A model generated the notes under the pieces. The model made no database searches. It had not been told where the DNA came from and was given only the letters and a program-made list of their open reading frames with translations. From assembly GCF_001613505.1 (NCBI RefSeq), contig NZ_BDCM01000001.1:1-64000 (forward strand): DNA of 64,000 nucleotides, read 5' to 3'. Below, one piece after another: positions 52,478 to 62,426 of this stretch. The stretch comes from Nocardia mikamii NBRC 108933 (GTDB lineage Bacteria > Actinomycetota > Actinomycetes > Mycobacteriales > Mycobacteriaceae). The translations under genes and the position numbers were made by a program. Position 1 is the first letter of the stretch; each line of letters opens with the position of its first letter.

Positions 52478-55341
52478 TCGCCCACCGCCTCGGCGCCGAG
52501 CATGAACAGGTCGCGCAATTCGTCGGTACTCAGTTCGGTGATCCAGTTCTCCCCGGTGCCGACGGTGAGATTCGCCAATTCCTGTTTGCCGGTGAGCATA
52601 TCGTCGATGCGCTCCTCGATGGTGTCGACACAGACCAGTTTGCGCACCTGCACATCGCGGCGCTGGCCGATGCGGAAGGCGCGGTCGGTGGCCTGGTTCT
52701 CCACCGCCGGATTCCACCAGCGATCCAGGTGCACCACGTGGTTGGCGGCGGTGAGATTGAGTCCCGTACCGCCCGCCTTCAGCGACAACACCATGATCGG
52801 CGGGCCGTCGGCCTCGGCGAAGCGCTCCACCATCGCGTCGCGGCGCTTCTTGGCGACGCCGCCGTGCAGGAACGGGATCGCGGTACCGAACCGTTCGCTC
52901 AGATACGGGGTGATCAGATCACCGAATTCGCGGAACTGGGTGAACAGCAGCGCCCGCTCCCCCTCGGCCAGGACCGATTCGAGCACATCCTCGACCAGGG
53001 CCAGCTTGCCGGAGCGGTGGCGTCCCCGCCGCAGCAGTGCCGACCCGTCGCCGAGAAAGTGCGCGGGGTGGTTGCACACCTGTTTGAGCCGGGTGAGCGC
53101 GGCCAGGACCGCACCCCGGCGAGCCATGTTCACCGCGCCGGAACCGGTGGCGCGCGAGGCCTTCAGCTGCGCGAGCATATCGTCGACGACCGCCTGATAC
53201 AGCGCGGCCTGTTCGACGGTGAGGTTGGCGCGCACCGTCATCTCGAACTTCTCCGGCAGATCCGAGATGACCGTGGGATCGGTTTTCACCCGGCGCAGGA
53301 CGAACGGCGCGGTGACGGCGCGCAGGCGGCTGACCGCGTTCTCGTCGTGTTCGCGTTCGATCGGCACCGCGAAGCGCGCATGAAATTCCGACGGCTTGCC
53401 CAGCACGTTCGGCGCCGCGAAATCGAGAATCGACCGCAGTTCCTCGAGCCTGTTCTCCACCGGAGTTCCGGTCAGCGCCAGCCGATGGCGGGCCGGGATC
53501 GCGCGGGCGGCGCGGGCCTGGCGGGTGGCGGCGTTCTTGATGTGCTGCGCCTCGTCGAGGACGACGCGTTCCCAGGGCTGGCGTTTCAACTCCTCCACAT
53601 CGCGCGCCAGCAGCGCGTAGGTGGTCAGCACCAGATCGGAATCGGCCACGGCCGCGTCGAATTCCGCGCCGGAGCGGCGCGACGAGCCGTGATGGACCAG
53701 CACCCGCAACCCCGGGGCGAAGCGCTCGGTTTCGCGCTGCCAGTTGCCGACCACCGACATCGGGCACACGAGCAGGGTCGGCCCCGGAACGGAATTCGTT
53801 GCGGCACTTTCATTCTCGTGCAGCAACAAGGCGAGCACCTGTACCGTCTTGCCGAGGCCCATATCGTCGGCCAGGATGGCGCCGCAGCCGAGACGGTTCA
53901 TGGTCGCGAGCCACGACAGTCCGCGCAGCTGGTAGGGACGCAGCTGTGCCTTCAGACCGGCGGGCGGATCGACCGGGTCGCCGGAGTGGGCACCGTCGAA
54001 CAGTTCCTCGACCCAGCCGGTCGCGGTGATCTCCTGGATCGGAACCTGACGCACCTGGGTGGCCGCGATCTCGCCGAGCAGCTGCGTCAGTGTCGCCGGA
54101 CGTTCGTCGACCTTGCCCTCCAGATAGGCGGCCGCCGCGGCCAGGCTGCGCTGATCGGCCTGCACCCAGTGGCCGCGCAACCGCACCAGATCCGATTTGG
54201 CCTGGATCAGCCGGCCCATTTCCGCCGGTGTGAGGACCGTATCCCCCAGGGCCAGTTCCCAGCGATAGGAGACCAATCCGCTGAGGCCGACCGCGGTTTC
54301 GGTGGCGGCCGGGGACTGTACCCGCAACCGCATACTCGGCGAGACGATGCGCCATGCCCGCGGCAGCATCAGACGCACACCCGCCGAACGCAATTCGTGC
54401 GCACCGTGGGCGACCAGCTCCTGCACCACCGGCGTCGGGAGCAGGAAATCCATCCCGTACGGGTCGCGCGGTACCTGCTGCAGCCGCGGGTAGGCCTGGA
54501 CCGCGGCGGCCACCTTCTCCCCGGCGAGCCGGATCAAGGCCGGGTCGCCCTGGATCGGAACCGGTTGCGGCGCTTCACCTTCCGAACGCAGACAGACTTC
54601 CAGCCGCCACAGGGCGGCGACCGCTTGCGGGTCGTCGTCGGGATCGTCGTCCGGTTCGAGCAGGCGCAGGACCAGTTCCGGTTCGCCGACGGTGAGACTC
54701 GCGCGCCACTCGTCGAGCACCGAGGCCACCCGATGCGATCCCGATTCCAGCGGGACCTCCGCGACCAATGCGGCCGTCAGCGGATGCGATGGTTCCGGGA
54801 CGCTCAGCTCGAGCCGGACGAGCGGGTCGGCGAGCTCGGTGACGAAGTCTTCGAGGATCGAGGCCGCGGACCGGGCATCCGGCACCCGCAGCGCCGGTGG
54901 CATCGCGGCCGCCAGTTCGGCCAGCCAGGCCCGCTGCCGCTGCCCACCCACCAGCCGCCACCGCACCCACCACTCGCCGTCGGCGCGATGCAGTTCGGGC
55001 ACGATCCGCCCGGCTCGCACCCATCGCCGCAGTCCGCGGGCCACATGGGCGAGAAAACGCAGATCCGCCGCCACCGCCGTCTCCGGCAGGGCCTGGGTGA
55101 GCACCCGGGCGGCCACCTCCGGCGCCAAGGCATGCCCGCGCACCTCGACCACTTCCGGCCCGGCTCCCCCGGGCACCAGCACCCGCACCCGATGCCGGAA
55201 CCGCGCCGACCGCGCGATCGCCCCCAGCGGATCGGGCAGCTCGCCGAATGCCTCCTCCTCCGGTCGTGCCACCGACTCGGGCAGGCGCCACAGCACCAAC
55301 CCCGACCCCGGCGACCACAAACCGTGCAGCATGCCTTCCAT
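52474..55341 (-). CDS. SNF2-family helicase (HelZ-like)
   Basis: The 955-residue protein has a long N-terminal region (about 470 residues, with an SNF2-associated bacterial domain) and then a SNF2 motor: Walker A DDMGLGKT near residue 490, LDEAQHIKN near 594, ALTGTPVENRLEELRSILDF, and helicase C motifs LKAGGTGLNLTAANHVVHLD and DRAFRIGQRRDVQV. It should translocate on double-stranded DNA with ATP. The start is uncertain (ATG 55341 or 55332). It resembles mycobacterial HelZ. Confidence 0.92.
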   Translation of the reverse strand: MEGMLHGLWSPGSGLVLWRLPESVARPEEEAFGELPDPLGAIARSARFRHRVRVLVPGGAGPEVVEVRGHALAPEVAARVLTQALPETAVAADLRFLAHVARGLRRWVRAGRIVPELHRADGEWWVRWRLVGGQRQRAWLAELAAAMPPALRVPDARSAASILEDFVTELADPLVRLELSVPEPSHPLTAALVAEVPLESGSHRVASVLDEWRASLTVGEPELVLRLLEPDDDPDDDPQAVAALWRLEVCLRSEGEAPQPVPIQGDPALIRLAGEKVAAAVQAYPRLQQVPRDPYGMDFLLPTPVVQELVAHGAHELRSAGVRLMLPRAWRIVSPSMRLRVQSPAATETAVGLSGLVSYRWELALGDTVLTPAEMGRLIQAKSDLVRLRGHWVQADQRSLAAAAAYLEGKVDERPATLTQLLGEIAATQVRQVPIQEITATGWVEELFDGAHSGDPVDPPAGLKAQLRPYQLRGLSWLATMNRLGCGAILADDMGLGKTVQVLALLLHENESAATNSVPGPTLLVCPMSVVGNWQRETERFAPGLRVLVHHGSSRRSGAEFDAAVADSDLVLTTYALLARDVEELKRQPWERVVLDEAQHIKNAATRQARAARAIPARHRLALTGTPVENRLEELRSILDFAAPNVLGKPSEFHARFAVPIEREHDENAVSRLRAVTAPFVLRRVKTDPTVISDLPEKFEMTVRANLTVEQAALYQAVVDDMLAQLKASRATGSGAVNMARRGAVLAALTRLKQVCNHPAHFLGDGSALLRRGRHRSGKLALVEDVLESVLAEGERALLFTQFREFGDLITPYLSERFGTAIPFLHGGVAKKRRDAMVERFAEADGPPIMVLSLKAGGTGLNLTAANHVVHLDRWWNPAVENQATDRAFRIGQRRDVQVRKLVCVDTIEERIDDMLTGKQELANLTVGTGENWITELSTDELRDLFMLGAEAVGE

Positions 55342-55628
55342 CCAATCAGCCCGCACCGACACGCCGGGTCGTGGCCGGGCGGCGGGGTGCGCTGCCCTGG
55401 GGGTGCCGCGCCGGTACGGGTCGGTCCGGCACTCCGAGGTCCGGGTGGTGCAGCTGTCCGCTCGATCGCTGCGAAGACGGCCGAGGCCGGGAAACAATCG
55501 TCACGGGCCGCCGTGCCGGAGGCGGTCACGCGGCCGCAGCGGCGCTCGATTCGTGCGTATCGAACGAACGCACCCCGTGCAGGTCTTTCGGCACCGAAGT
55601 TGTCGGGCGCGGCAGGTAGATCTGGGGT

Positions 55629-56330
55629 ATGCGGTGGGGACGTCGGGCGGGGCGGGCAGCGGTGGTGGTCGTGGTCATGGCGATGACGGGGTGCGGCATC
55701 GTCGGCGCGCCCGACCCCGCGCCGGGCAGTCCGAGCCGGGCTCGGATCGAGCAGTTGCTGGGCGCGGTGGCCGTGGTGGCGCGGCGGCCACATCCGGGCG
55801 GGTACGACCGGGACTGCGGGGCGGGGCACGGATGTGTGTTCGGGCCGGCGTGGTCGGACGATCAGGACGGGCCGGGTGGGCACGACGGATGCGATTCGCG
55901 CAACGGCGTGCTGGCACGGCAACTGCGCGAGGTGAGATTCCGGCCGGGTACCCGCGAGTGCGTGGTGCTCGCGGGCACCCTGCGAGATCCGTACACCGGC
56001 CGCTCGATCAGCTTCGACAAGGCGCGGGCCCGGGACGTGCAGATCGACCACGTCTATCCACTGGCCGCCGCCTGGGATATGGGTGCGACGACCTGGTCGC
56101 CCGAACAGCGGGTGCGCTTCGCCAACGACATCGAATTCAACCTGCTGGCCGTCGACGGCCCGGCCAATATGGACAAAGGCGATCGCACACCCGCGGACTG
56201 GCTTCCACCCGCCGGGGCCTATCACTGCTTCTACGCCGGAAAGTACCTCACCACGGCAGCGCAGTACGGGCTGCCGATCACCGCAGCCGACCACACCGCG
56301 CTGGCTCGGATCGCACGGCAATGTCGCTGA
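55629..56330 (+). CDS. Secreted HNH-type nuclease lipoprotein (DUF1524/GmrSD-C like)
   Basis: The 233-residue protein has a lipoprotein signal (MTGC, Cys22) and a C-terminal HNH domain: QIDHVYPLAAAW with Asp140-His141, then NDIEFNLLAVDGPANMDKGD with Asn171, Asn180 and Lys183, as in the GmrSD C-terminal/DUF1524 group. Such extracellular nucleases are common in actinobacteria; DNA uptake or nutrient scavenging is possible. Two cysteine pairs in the middle may form disulfides. Confidence 0.85.
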   Translation: MRWGRRAGRAAVVVVVMAMTGCGIVGAPDPAPGSPSRARIEQLLGAVAVVARRPHPGGYDRDCGAGHGCVFGPAWSDDQDGPGGHDGCDSRNGVLARQLREVRFRPGTRECVVLAGTLRDPYTGRSISFDKARARDVQIDHVYPLAAAWDMGATTWSPEQRVRFANDIEFNLLAVDGPANMDKGDRTPADWLPPAGAYHCFYAGKYLTTAAQYGLPITAADHTALARIARQCR

Positions 56331-56587
56331 TGCGAAGGGCCTGCCGCGAACCTGGCCGGTGGGCAACGACACCGGGCGGGCCGAGCAGGATCGAGAACCG
56401 CCCCTTACGGTCGGCACGTGGGCGGCCGTCAGCGCGCGGGCGGCGAACAGACCGTGGACGGCGGCCGGCCCATGACCGGTGCATCGGCCCACGAGCGGCG
56501 CGCCGGACCGGGCCGATCCGCGCGGCGGGACCGCCGGGACCGGCGAGCCCGGCAGGTACCCGCGGGATGCGTCGCGAACCTGCCGGA
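56331..56587. other. Gap, nothing recognised
   Basis: About 257 bp between the convergent HNH and tetR genes. It is very GC-rich. I see no gene and no clear hairpin. Confidence 0.35.
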
Positions 56588-57256
56588 CTATTCGCCCGCG
56601 TCGAGTCGCCGGAGTAGCTGCTGGGCGGCGGCGCGCAGCACAGCGGGGTCGTCGGTGACGCCGAGCAGGCGCAGCGCCGCGTCGGGGATGCTGGTTTCCG
56701 CGTAATCGGGTGCGACGCCCTCGTCGGAGCGGATGTTGATGACCGTCTCCACCATGCGGAACGGCAGCACGTGCGCGCCGGGGACGCCGGTGGGTGCGGC
56801 CTCGATCGCCGCCGCCGCGAGGTCCTCGTAGTGGCGCCGCAACCGGGCGCGGCGGCTCCGGAAGTCGGCGAATCGGTCGCTGCGCAGTTCGGGCAGCAGA
56901 TACAGGGCACCGAGATTCCACTTGGCGGCGCAGAGCTGGCGCACGTCGGCGCGGGCCAGGGCGTACAGCCGAACCGCCGCCGGCTCGGGTTCGGCGCGCA
57001 ACCGCTCGGCCAATTCCAGTGCGCCGGTGATGGTTTCGGCGAGCAGCGCGTCCAGGATGTCGTCCTTGGCGGCGAAGTGGTGGTAGAGCGAGGCCTGCCG
57101 GATACCCACCGCATCGGCGATACCGCGCGTGGATGTGCTGCCGTAGCCGTGGGCGGTGAACAATTCCGCTGCGGCGTCGAGGATCTCGGCGCGCGGCGTC
57201 CGCCCGCGACGGCTGCGCTGATCGACGCGAGGACGGCCCGGACCCAGGTGTGTCAC
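56588..57256 (-). CDS. TetR-family regulator of the carboxylase operon
   Basis: The 222-residue protein starts at GTG 57256 (residues THLGPGRPRVDQ follow). The helix-turn-helix is STRGIADAVGIRQASLYHHFAAKDDIL (about residues 42-68). The C-terminal domain is long and typical of TetR regulators of nitrogen or amino-acid genes. It is divergent from the permease-carboxylase operon and probably binds the two 16-bp sites between them. Confidence 0.88.
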   Translation of the reverse strand: MTHLGPGRPRVDQRSRRGRTPRAEILDAAAELFTAHGYGSTSTRGIADAVGIRQASLYHHFAAKDDILDALLAETITGALELAERLRAEPEPAAVRLYALARADVRQLCAAKWNLGALYLLPELRSDRFADFRSRRARLRRHYEDLAAAAIEAAPTGVPGAHVLPFRMVETVINIRSDEGVAPDYAETSIPDAALRLLGVTDDPAVLRAAAQQLLRRLDAGE

Positions 57257-57334
57257 CGCCTCATCCTGCCACCGTCGCCGCGCCGCGGACCGGCACCGTG
57301 GCGCGCACCGTGTCCCACCTGCGGTTGTGAAATA

Positions 57335-57350
57335 TCTGTCACTCGATAGA
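57335..57350. promoter_or_regulatory. Operator 1 of carboxylase operon
   Basis: TCTGTC-ACTC-GATAGA is a near-palindrome (TCTRTC half-sites). Its left flank AATATCTGTC is the near complement of the right flank of operator 2. A TTGTGA hexamer overlaps it, so binding could block a promoter. Confidence 0.55.
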
Positions 57351-57429
57351 AATACCGGCAACGCAGACGTTACGCGGGTTCCCGCAAGCGATACACAGCC
57401 GTCACCGAAAGCGCGATCCGGCCCGCAAA

Positions 57430-57445
57430 ACTGTCACCTGATAGA
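57430..57445. promoter_or_regulatory. Operator 2 of carboxylase operon
   Basis: ACTGTC-ACCT-GATAGA with flank TATT shares 12 of 16 bases or more with operator 1. The centres are 95 bp apart, about nine helical turns, and operator 2 ends 28 bp before the permease ATG. Confidence 0.55.
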
Positions 57446-57473
57446 TATTGGCTGCCACGCCGAAGGACCGCCC

Positions 57474-58997
57474 ATGGCCATCGCACTCGATCCACCCTCG
57501 CAATCCCCGACCGGTGACAGCGCCGATCTCGAACGCTTCGGATATCAGCCGGTACTGCATCGCAAACTCGGCCGCTACGCCTCGTTCGCCGCGGGATTCT
57601 CCTTCGTCTCGATCCTCACCACCATCTTCCAATTCTTCGGATTCGGTTACGGATTCGGCGGCGGCGCGTTCTTCTGGACCTGGCCGATCGTGTTCGCCGG
57701 TCAGTTCCTCGTCGCGCTGAATTTCGCGGAACTCGCCGCGCGCTATCCCATTTCGGGCTGCATCTACCAGTGGTCGCGCCGGCTCGCGGGTGAGGTGGTG
57801 GGCTGGTTCGCGGGCTGGATGATGATCATCGCGCAGATCGTCACGGCCGCCGCGGCCGCCATCGCGCTGCAGGTCGTGCTGCCCTCGATCTGGAGCGGTT
57901 TCCAGCTGATCGGCACCGACACCGCCCTCACCTCCACCGACGGCGCCGCGAACGCGGTCCTGCTGGGCAGCGTGCTGCTGGTGATCACCACGGTGATCAA
58001 TGTGATCGGCATCGACCTGATGGCCCGTATCAACTCGATCGGCGTCACCGTCGAGATCGTGGGCGTGCTCGCCGTCATCGCCCTGTTCTTCACCCATACC
58101 GAACGCGGCGCCGATGTGGTGCTGCAAACCGATCAGGCCGCGCCGGGCCCGTACTGGGCGGCGTTCCTCGTCTCCGGTTTGATGGCCGCGTATGTGATGG
58201 TCGGATTCGATTCCGCCGGAGAGCTTTCCGAGGAGACGAAGAATCCGCGCCGGGTCGCCCCGCGCACCATCCTGCTGGCGCTCGCCGCCTCCGCCCTCGG
58301 CGGCGGACTGCTTCTGCTGGGCGCGTTGATGGCCGCACCCAACATCAGCGACGGCCACCTGGCCACCGAGGGACTGGCCTACGTGATCACCGCCAAACTC
58401 GACAGTCCGGCCGGCACCGTGCTGCTGTGCTGTGTCGCGGTGGCGATCACGGTGTGCACCTTGGCCATTCAGACCGCGGGTTCACGACTGATCTTCTCGA
58501 TGGCCCGCGACGGCCGCCTGCCGTTCGCGTCGCGGCTGGCCGCCGTGCACCCGCGCTTCGGCACCCCGGTCCTGCCCGCGGTGATCATCGGTGCGCTCGC
58601 CGTGGCGCTGCTGGTGGTGAACCTCGGCAACGCCGCGCTGTTCGCGACGCTGGCCAGCGTGTGCATCGTGACGCTGTACGTGGCGTATCTGCTGGTCACC
58701 GTCCCGCTGCTGATCCGGCGGCTGCGGGGGCTGCCTCCCGCCGAACCCGGCCTGTTCTCGCTGGGCCGCTACGGCATCGCGGTGAACGTCGCGGCGGTGC
58801 TGTGGGGCGTCGCGATGGCGGTGAACCTGGCGTGGCCGCGCGCGGAGGTGTACACGCCCGCCGGCGGCGGCTGGTGGATGCTCTGGGCCGCACCGCTGTT
58901 CCTGCTCCTGACCGTCGCGGTGGGCGCGGTGGTGCACCGCATCGTCACACCCCGCGCCGCGGCCGCCGAAGCCCGGCCCGCACCGCAACCCGCCTGA
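57474..58997 (+). CDS. APC-family amino acid/guanidine-type permease
   Basis: The 507-residue protein has about 12 membrane helices and APC motifs: FAGQFLVALNFAELAARYPISGCIYQWSR in helices 2-3, GFDSAGELSEETKNPRRVAPR after helix 6, and QTAGSRLIFSMARDGRLPF. Permeases of this kind lead urea carboxylase or guanidine carboxylase operons and may import guanidine, urea or a related compound. ATG 57474 follows GAAGGA. Confidence 0.9.
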   Translation: MAIALDPPSQSPTGDSADLERFGYQPVLHRKLGRYASFAAGFSFVSILTTIFQFFGFGYGFGGGAFFWTWPIVFAGQFLVALNFAELAARYPISGCIYQWSRRLAGEVVGWFAGWMMIIAQIVTAAAAAIALQVVLPSIWSGFQLIGTDTALTSTDGAANAVLLGSVLLVITTVINVIGIDLMARINSIGVTVEIVGVLAVIALFFTHTERGADVVLQTDQAAPGPYWAAFLVSGLMAAYVMVGFDSAGELSEETKNPRRVAPRTILLALAASALGGGLLLLGALMAAPNISDGHLATEGLAYVITAKLDSPAGTVLLCCVAVAITVCTLAIQTAGSRLIFSMARDGRLPFASRLAAVHPRFGTPVLPAVIIGALAVALLVVNLGNAALFATLASVCIVTLYVAYLLVTVPLLIRRLRGLPPAEPGLFSLGRYGIAVNVAAVLWGVAMAVNLAWPRAEVYTPAGGGWWMLWAAPLFLLLTVAVGAVVHRIVTPRAAAAEARPAPQPA

Positions 58998-59031
58998 GCG
59001 ACATTCCCATCCGACTCTGCGAGGAGACATC

Positions 59032-59781
59032 ATGTCCGCAACCGCCTCCACCGTCGGCGCCCGCGACCACGCGCGAGCGCAGGCCGCGGCCGCGACCGTC
59101 GCCGGCCCCGATCTGCCCGAGGGCGTCGATCCCGCGAAAGTGACCTTCGCCCAACGTGTTCCGGGCAACGGCTACACCACCGCGGTACTCGCCCGCGGCA
59201 CCCGGCTCCGGCTGGCCGATCCGGACGGCGCGGCCGGCGCCCACCTCCTGCTCCTGCGGGCCGAGGCGCCGTGGGAACGGCTGAACGTCGCCGACACCAT
59301 CAAGGTGCCGTGGCAGGCGTATCCGGGCCCGGGCCATCCGCTACTGTCGGATCAGGGGCGCGTCCTCGCCACGATCGTCGCCGACACCTCCGGCCACCAC
59401 GACACGCTGTGCGGACCGACACCGCGAGTACGACAGGCACTGCGGGTCGCGGGCGCGAAACACGGTCTCACACCGCGCGATATCGGCCCGTCCGTCGCCC
59501 TGTTCCGCGGGGTGCGCGTCGGCGCGGACGGCGCCCTCACCGCCACCGGCAGCGCCGGTCCGGGCCGCTCGGTCGAACTGCTGATCCACCTGCCGCTGAC
59601 CGTCCTCATCGCCAACGGCACCCATCCACTCGACGACCGGCCCGCCACGGCACTGGACGTCGTCGCCTGGCGCGGCGCCGCGGAGCCGGACGACGCCGAC
59701 ACCGAGCCGGAATATCGCCGGGCCGTGGAGAACACCGAACAGGCCTGGCTGGCCGCACACGATCCGGAGGCGATCGCATGA
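59032..59781 (+). CDS. DUF1989 protein, urea carboxylase-associated 1
   Basis: The 249-residue protein belongs to the DUF1989 family (UAAP1): [51 protein letters not shown]. With its partner it is similar to the carboxyguanidine deiminase subunits that free ammonia from carboxyguanidine to give allophanate in known guanidine pathways. The ATGA overlap with the next gene shows tight coupling. Confidence 0.92.
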   Translation: MSATASTVGARDHARAQAAAATVAGPDLPEGVDPAKVTFAQRVPGNGYTTAVLARGTRLRLADPDGAAGAHLLLLRAEAPWERLNVADTIKVPWQAYPGPGHPLLSDQGRVLATIVADTSGHHDTLCGPTPRVRQALRVAGAKHGLTPRDIGPSVALFRGVRVGADGALTATGSAGPGRSVELLIHLPLTVLIANGTHPLDDRPATALDVVAWRGAAEPDDADTEPEYRRAVENTEQAWLAAHDPEAIA

Positions 59782-60398
59782 CCACCGTTACCGAACGCAC
59801 CGTCGTCCTGGACGAGACCGTGGCCGCCTGCGCACCGTGGTCGACCGTGGTCCGGGCGGGTCAGCAGTGGCAGATCATCGACCTGTACGGCAACCAGGCG
59901 GTGGACTGCCTGCTCTATTCGGCCGCCGATCACGCCGACCGCTACAGCGCCCAGGCGACCGTCGCCGCCCAGCGCAATATCTTCCTGACCACCGGCAGCG
60001 TGCTCCGCGCCGAATCGGGGACCGCACTGATGACCGTGGTCGCGGACGAGGTCGGCAATCACGACACCATCGCCGGCGCGTGCTCACAGGAATCCAACAC
60101 CCTGCGTTACGGCCACCACACCCGCCATCAGCACGCCTGCGTGGAGAACTTCCTCACCGAGGCGTTGCGCTGGGGGCTGGGCAAGCGGGATCTGGTCTCG
60201 AACATCAACTGGTTCATGAACGTTCCGGTCGAGGCCGACGGCACTCTCGGCATCGTCGACGGGCTCTCCGCACCGGGAAAGTCGGTGACGCTGCGTGCCG
60301 AGATCGACACACTCGTCCTGATCTCCAACTGCCCGCAGATCAACAACCCCTGCAACGGATTCGATCCGACGCCGGTGAGAATGGTGGTGACGCGATGA
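59778..60398 (+). CDS. DUF1989 protein, urea carboxylase-associated 2
   Basis: The 206-residue protein is the second DUF1989 member (UAAP2): [59 protein letters not shown] and [14 protein letters not shown]. It probably forms a complex with the preceding protein. It begins inside the previous stop and its own stop overlaps the next ATG by 4 bp. Confidence 0.92.
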   Translation: MTTVTERTVVLDETVAACAPWSTVVRAGQQWQIIDLYGNQAVDCLLYSAADHADRYSAQATVAAQRNIFLTTGSVLRAESGTALMTVVADEVGNHDTIAGACSQESNTLRYGHHTRHQHACVENFLTEALRWGLGKRDLVSNINWFMNVPVEADGTLGIVDGLSAPGKSVTLRAEIDTLVLISNCPQINNPCNGFDPTPVRMVVTR

Positions 60399-62416
60399 CG
60401 ACGGCGATCGAAACAGACTCCGGAACAACGACTCTGGAGGCCCGCGCCACCGATATCGAGGTAGTGCGGCCGGGGATGCTGACCACCGTGCAGGATTGGC
60501 CGGGCCGCGTCGGCTACTGGCACGTCGGCGTCCCGCCGTCGGGACCGATGGACGATCTGTCGTTCCGGCTCGGCAATCGGGCGCTGGGCAACGACGAGGG
60601 CGCGGCCGGACTCGAATGCACCCTCGCCGGGCCCGCGCTGCGATTCCGCACCGCGACCCGGGTGTGCGTGACCGGTGCGCCCGCGACGGTGACCGTCGAC
60701 GACGAGCGCGTACATCAGTGGCGCACCGTCGAGGTCCCGGCGGGCGGCACGCTGGATGTCGGCGCCGTGCAGGGACCGGGGATGCGGACCTACATCCTGT
60801 TCGCAGGCGGTCTCGATCTGCCCGAATACCTCGGCAGCACAGCCACTTTCACGCTCGGCAGGTTCGGCGGCGGCACCGGTGCCGCCCTTCGCGCAGGCGA
60901 CCGGTTACCCCTGGGCGAGCCGACCCGCGCCGTCGGGTCCGGGGTGCCGATGGCCGAGCAGCCGGTACTGACGCGCCGATGGGAACTCGCGGTCACCGAG
61001 GGCCCGCACGGCGCGCCGGAATTCTTCACCCGCGCCGATATCGACACCATCCTCGGCACCGACTACGAGGTGCACTTCAACTCCGATCGGACCGGGGTGC
61101 GGCTGATCGGGCCGAAACCGCACTGGGCGCGCAGCGACGGTGGCGAGGCCGGACTGCACCCGTCGAACATCCACGACACCGCCTATTCGATCGGCGCCCT
61201 GGACTTCACCGGTGATACGCCGATCCTGCTGGGTCCGGACGGACCCAGCCTCGGCGGATTCGTCTGTCCCGTCACGGTTGTCGCCGCGGAGCGCTGGAAA
61301 CTCGGGCAGCTCTGCCCCGGTGACACCGTGCGCTTCGTCCCGGTACGCGCCGACCGCGCCGCCTCGATCCGCGCCCTCGGCCCGGCCCGGCGAGCCGACT
61401 GGCCGATCGTGCTGTCCGACGGCGGTGACGGCGACGACGGCATTCTGGCCCGCGCCGACGCCGACGACACCACCACCGTCACCTACCGCCGCGCCGGTGA
61501 CGACGGTGTCCTCGTCGAATACGGTGATATGACGCTGGATCTCGCATTGCGCGCCCGCGTCCACGCCCTGCACCGGCATCTGCTCGAATACGCCGAGCCG
61601 GCGATCACCGAACTGACACCCGGAATCCGTTCGCTCCAGGTACGTTTCGATCCGGACCGGCTGGCCACGCCGAAACTGTTGCGATTGCTGCGCGAGGCCG
61701 AATCCGCCCTGCCCGCGGCCACGGAACTGGTGGTGCCGAGCCGCACCGTGCACCTGCCGCTGTCGTGGGACGATCCGGCCACGCGCGAGGCCATCATCCG
61801 CTATATGCACGGTGTGCGGGCGGATGCGCCGTGGTGCCCCTGGAATATCGAGTTCATTCGCCGGATGAACGGATTGTCCACGGTGGCAGACGTTTTCGAC
61901 ACCGTCTTCGCCGCCGAGTACCTCGTGCTCGGCCTCGGCGACGTGTACCTCGGCGCACCGGTCGCGACCCCGACCGATCCGCGTCACCGCCTGGTCACCA
62001 CCAAATACAATCCGGCTCGCACCTGGACGCCGGAGAACGCGGTCGGCATCGGCGGCGCCTATCTGTGCATCTACGGCATGGAGGGACCCGGCGGATATCA
62101 ATTCGTCGGCCGTACCACGCAGGTGTGGAACCACCGCTCCACCGGCGCCGCCGAGGATCCCTGGCTGCTGCGGTATTTCGATCGCATCCGCTGGTATCCG
62201 GTGTCCGCGGAGGAACTGCTGGACCTGCGGGCCGACTTCGCCCGCAGCCGCGGCGCGCTGCGTGCGGAGGAGGGCGAATTCCGGCTCGCCGAATATCGCG
62301 ATTTCCTGTCCGCCAACGCCGAATCCATCGCCGACTTCCGCGCCGTACAGGCGGATGCGTTCGCCGCCGAACGTGATTCGTGGCAGGCCGCGGGTGAATT
62401 GCACGAACGAGGATGA
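60395..62416 (+). CDS. Carboxyltransferase-only urea/guanidine carboxylase
   Basis: The 673-residue protein matches the middle of urea carboxylase: a KipA-type (AHS2) domain ([20 protein letters not shown] to about residue 320), a KipI-type (AHS1) domain ([14 protein letters not shown] onward to about 530) and the C-terminal transferase extension ending [18 protein letters not shown]. Full-length enzymes of about 1200 residues have an ATP-grasp biotin carboxylase before it and a biotin carrier with AMKM after it; both are absent. Those functions must come from other proteins. ATG 60395 overlaps the upstream stop. Confidence 0.9.
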   Translation: MTTAIETDSGTTTLEARATDIEVVRPGMLTTVQDWPGRVGYWHVGVPPSGPMDDLSFRLGNRALGNDEGAAGLECTLAGPALRFRTATRVCVTGAPATVTVDDERVHQWRTVEVPAGGTLDVGAVQGPGMRTYILFAGGLDLPEYLGSTATFTLGRFGGGTGAALRAGDRLPLGEPTRAVGSGVPMAEQPVLTRRWELAVTEGPHGAPEFFTRADIDTILGTDYEVHFNSDRTGVRLIGPKPHWARSDGGEAGLHPSNIHDTAYSIGALDFTGDTPILLGPDGPSLGGFVCPVTVVAAERWKLGQLCPGDTVRFVPVRADRAASIRALGPARRADWPIVLSDGGDGDDGILARADADDTTTVTYRRAGDDGVLVEYGDMTLDLALRARVHALHRHLLEYAEPAITELTPGIRSLQVRFDPDRLATPKLLRLLREAESALPAATELVVPSRTVHLPLSWDDPATREAIIRYMHGVRADAPWCPWNIEFIRRMNGLSTVADVFDTVFAAEYLVLGLGDVYLGAPVATPTDPRHRLVTTKYNPARTWTPENAVGIGGAYLCIYGMEGPGGYQFVGRTTQVWNHRSTGAAEDPWLLRYFDRIRWYPVSAEELLDLRADFARSRGALRAEEGEFRLAEYRDFLSANAESIADFRAVQADAFAAERDSWQAAGELHERG

Positions 62417-62426
62417 GGAGTCCGAC

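Noticed and set aside
52729..55686. 985-residue plus-strand frame over the SNF2 gene
   Set aside because: Antisense shadow of the helicase gene.
57257..57473. Guanidine riboswitch before the permease
   Set aside because: Only a small GCGGG-TT-CCCGC repeat and the two TetR-like sites are visible; I see no ykkC-type structure by eye.
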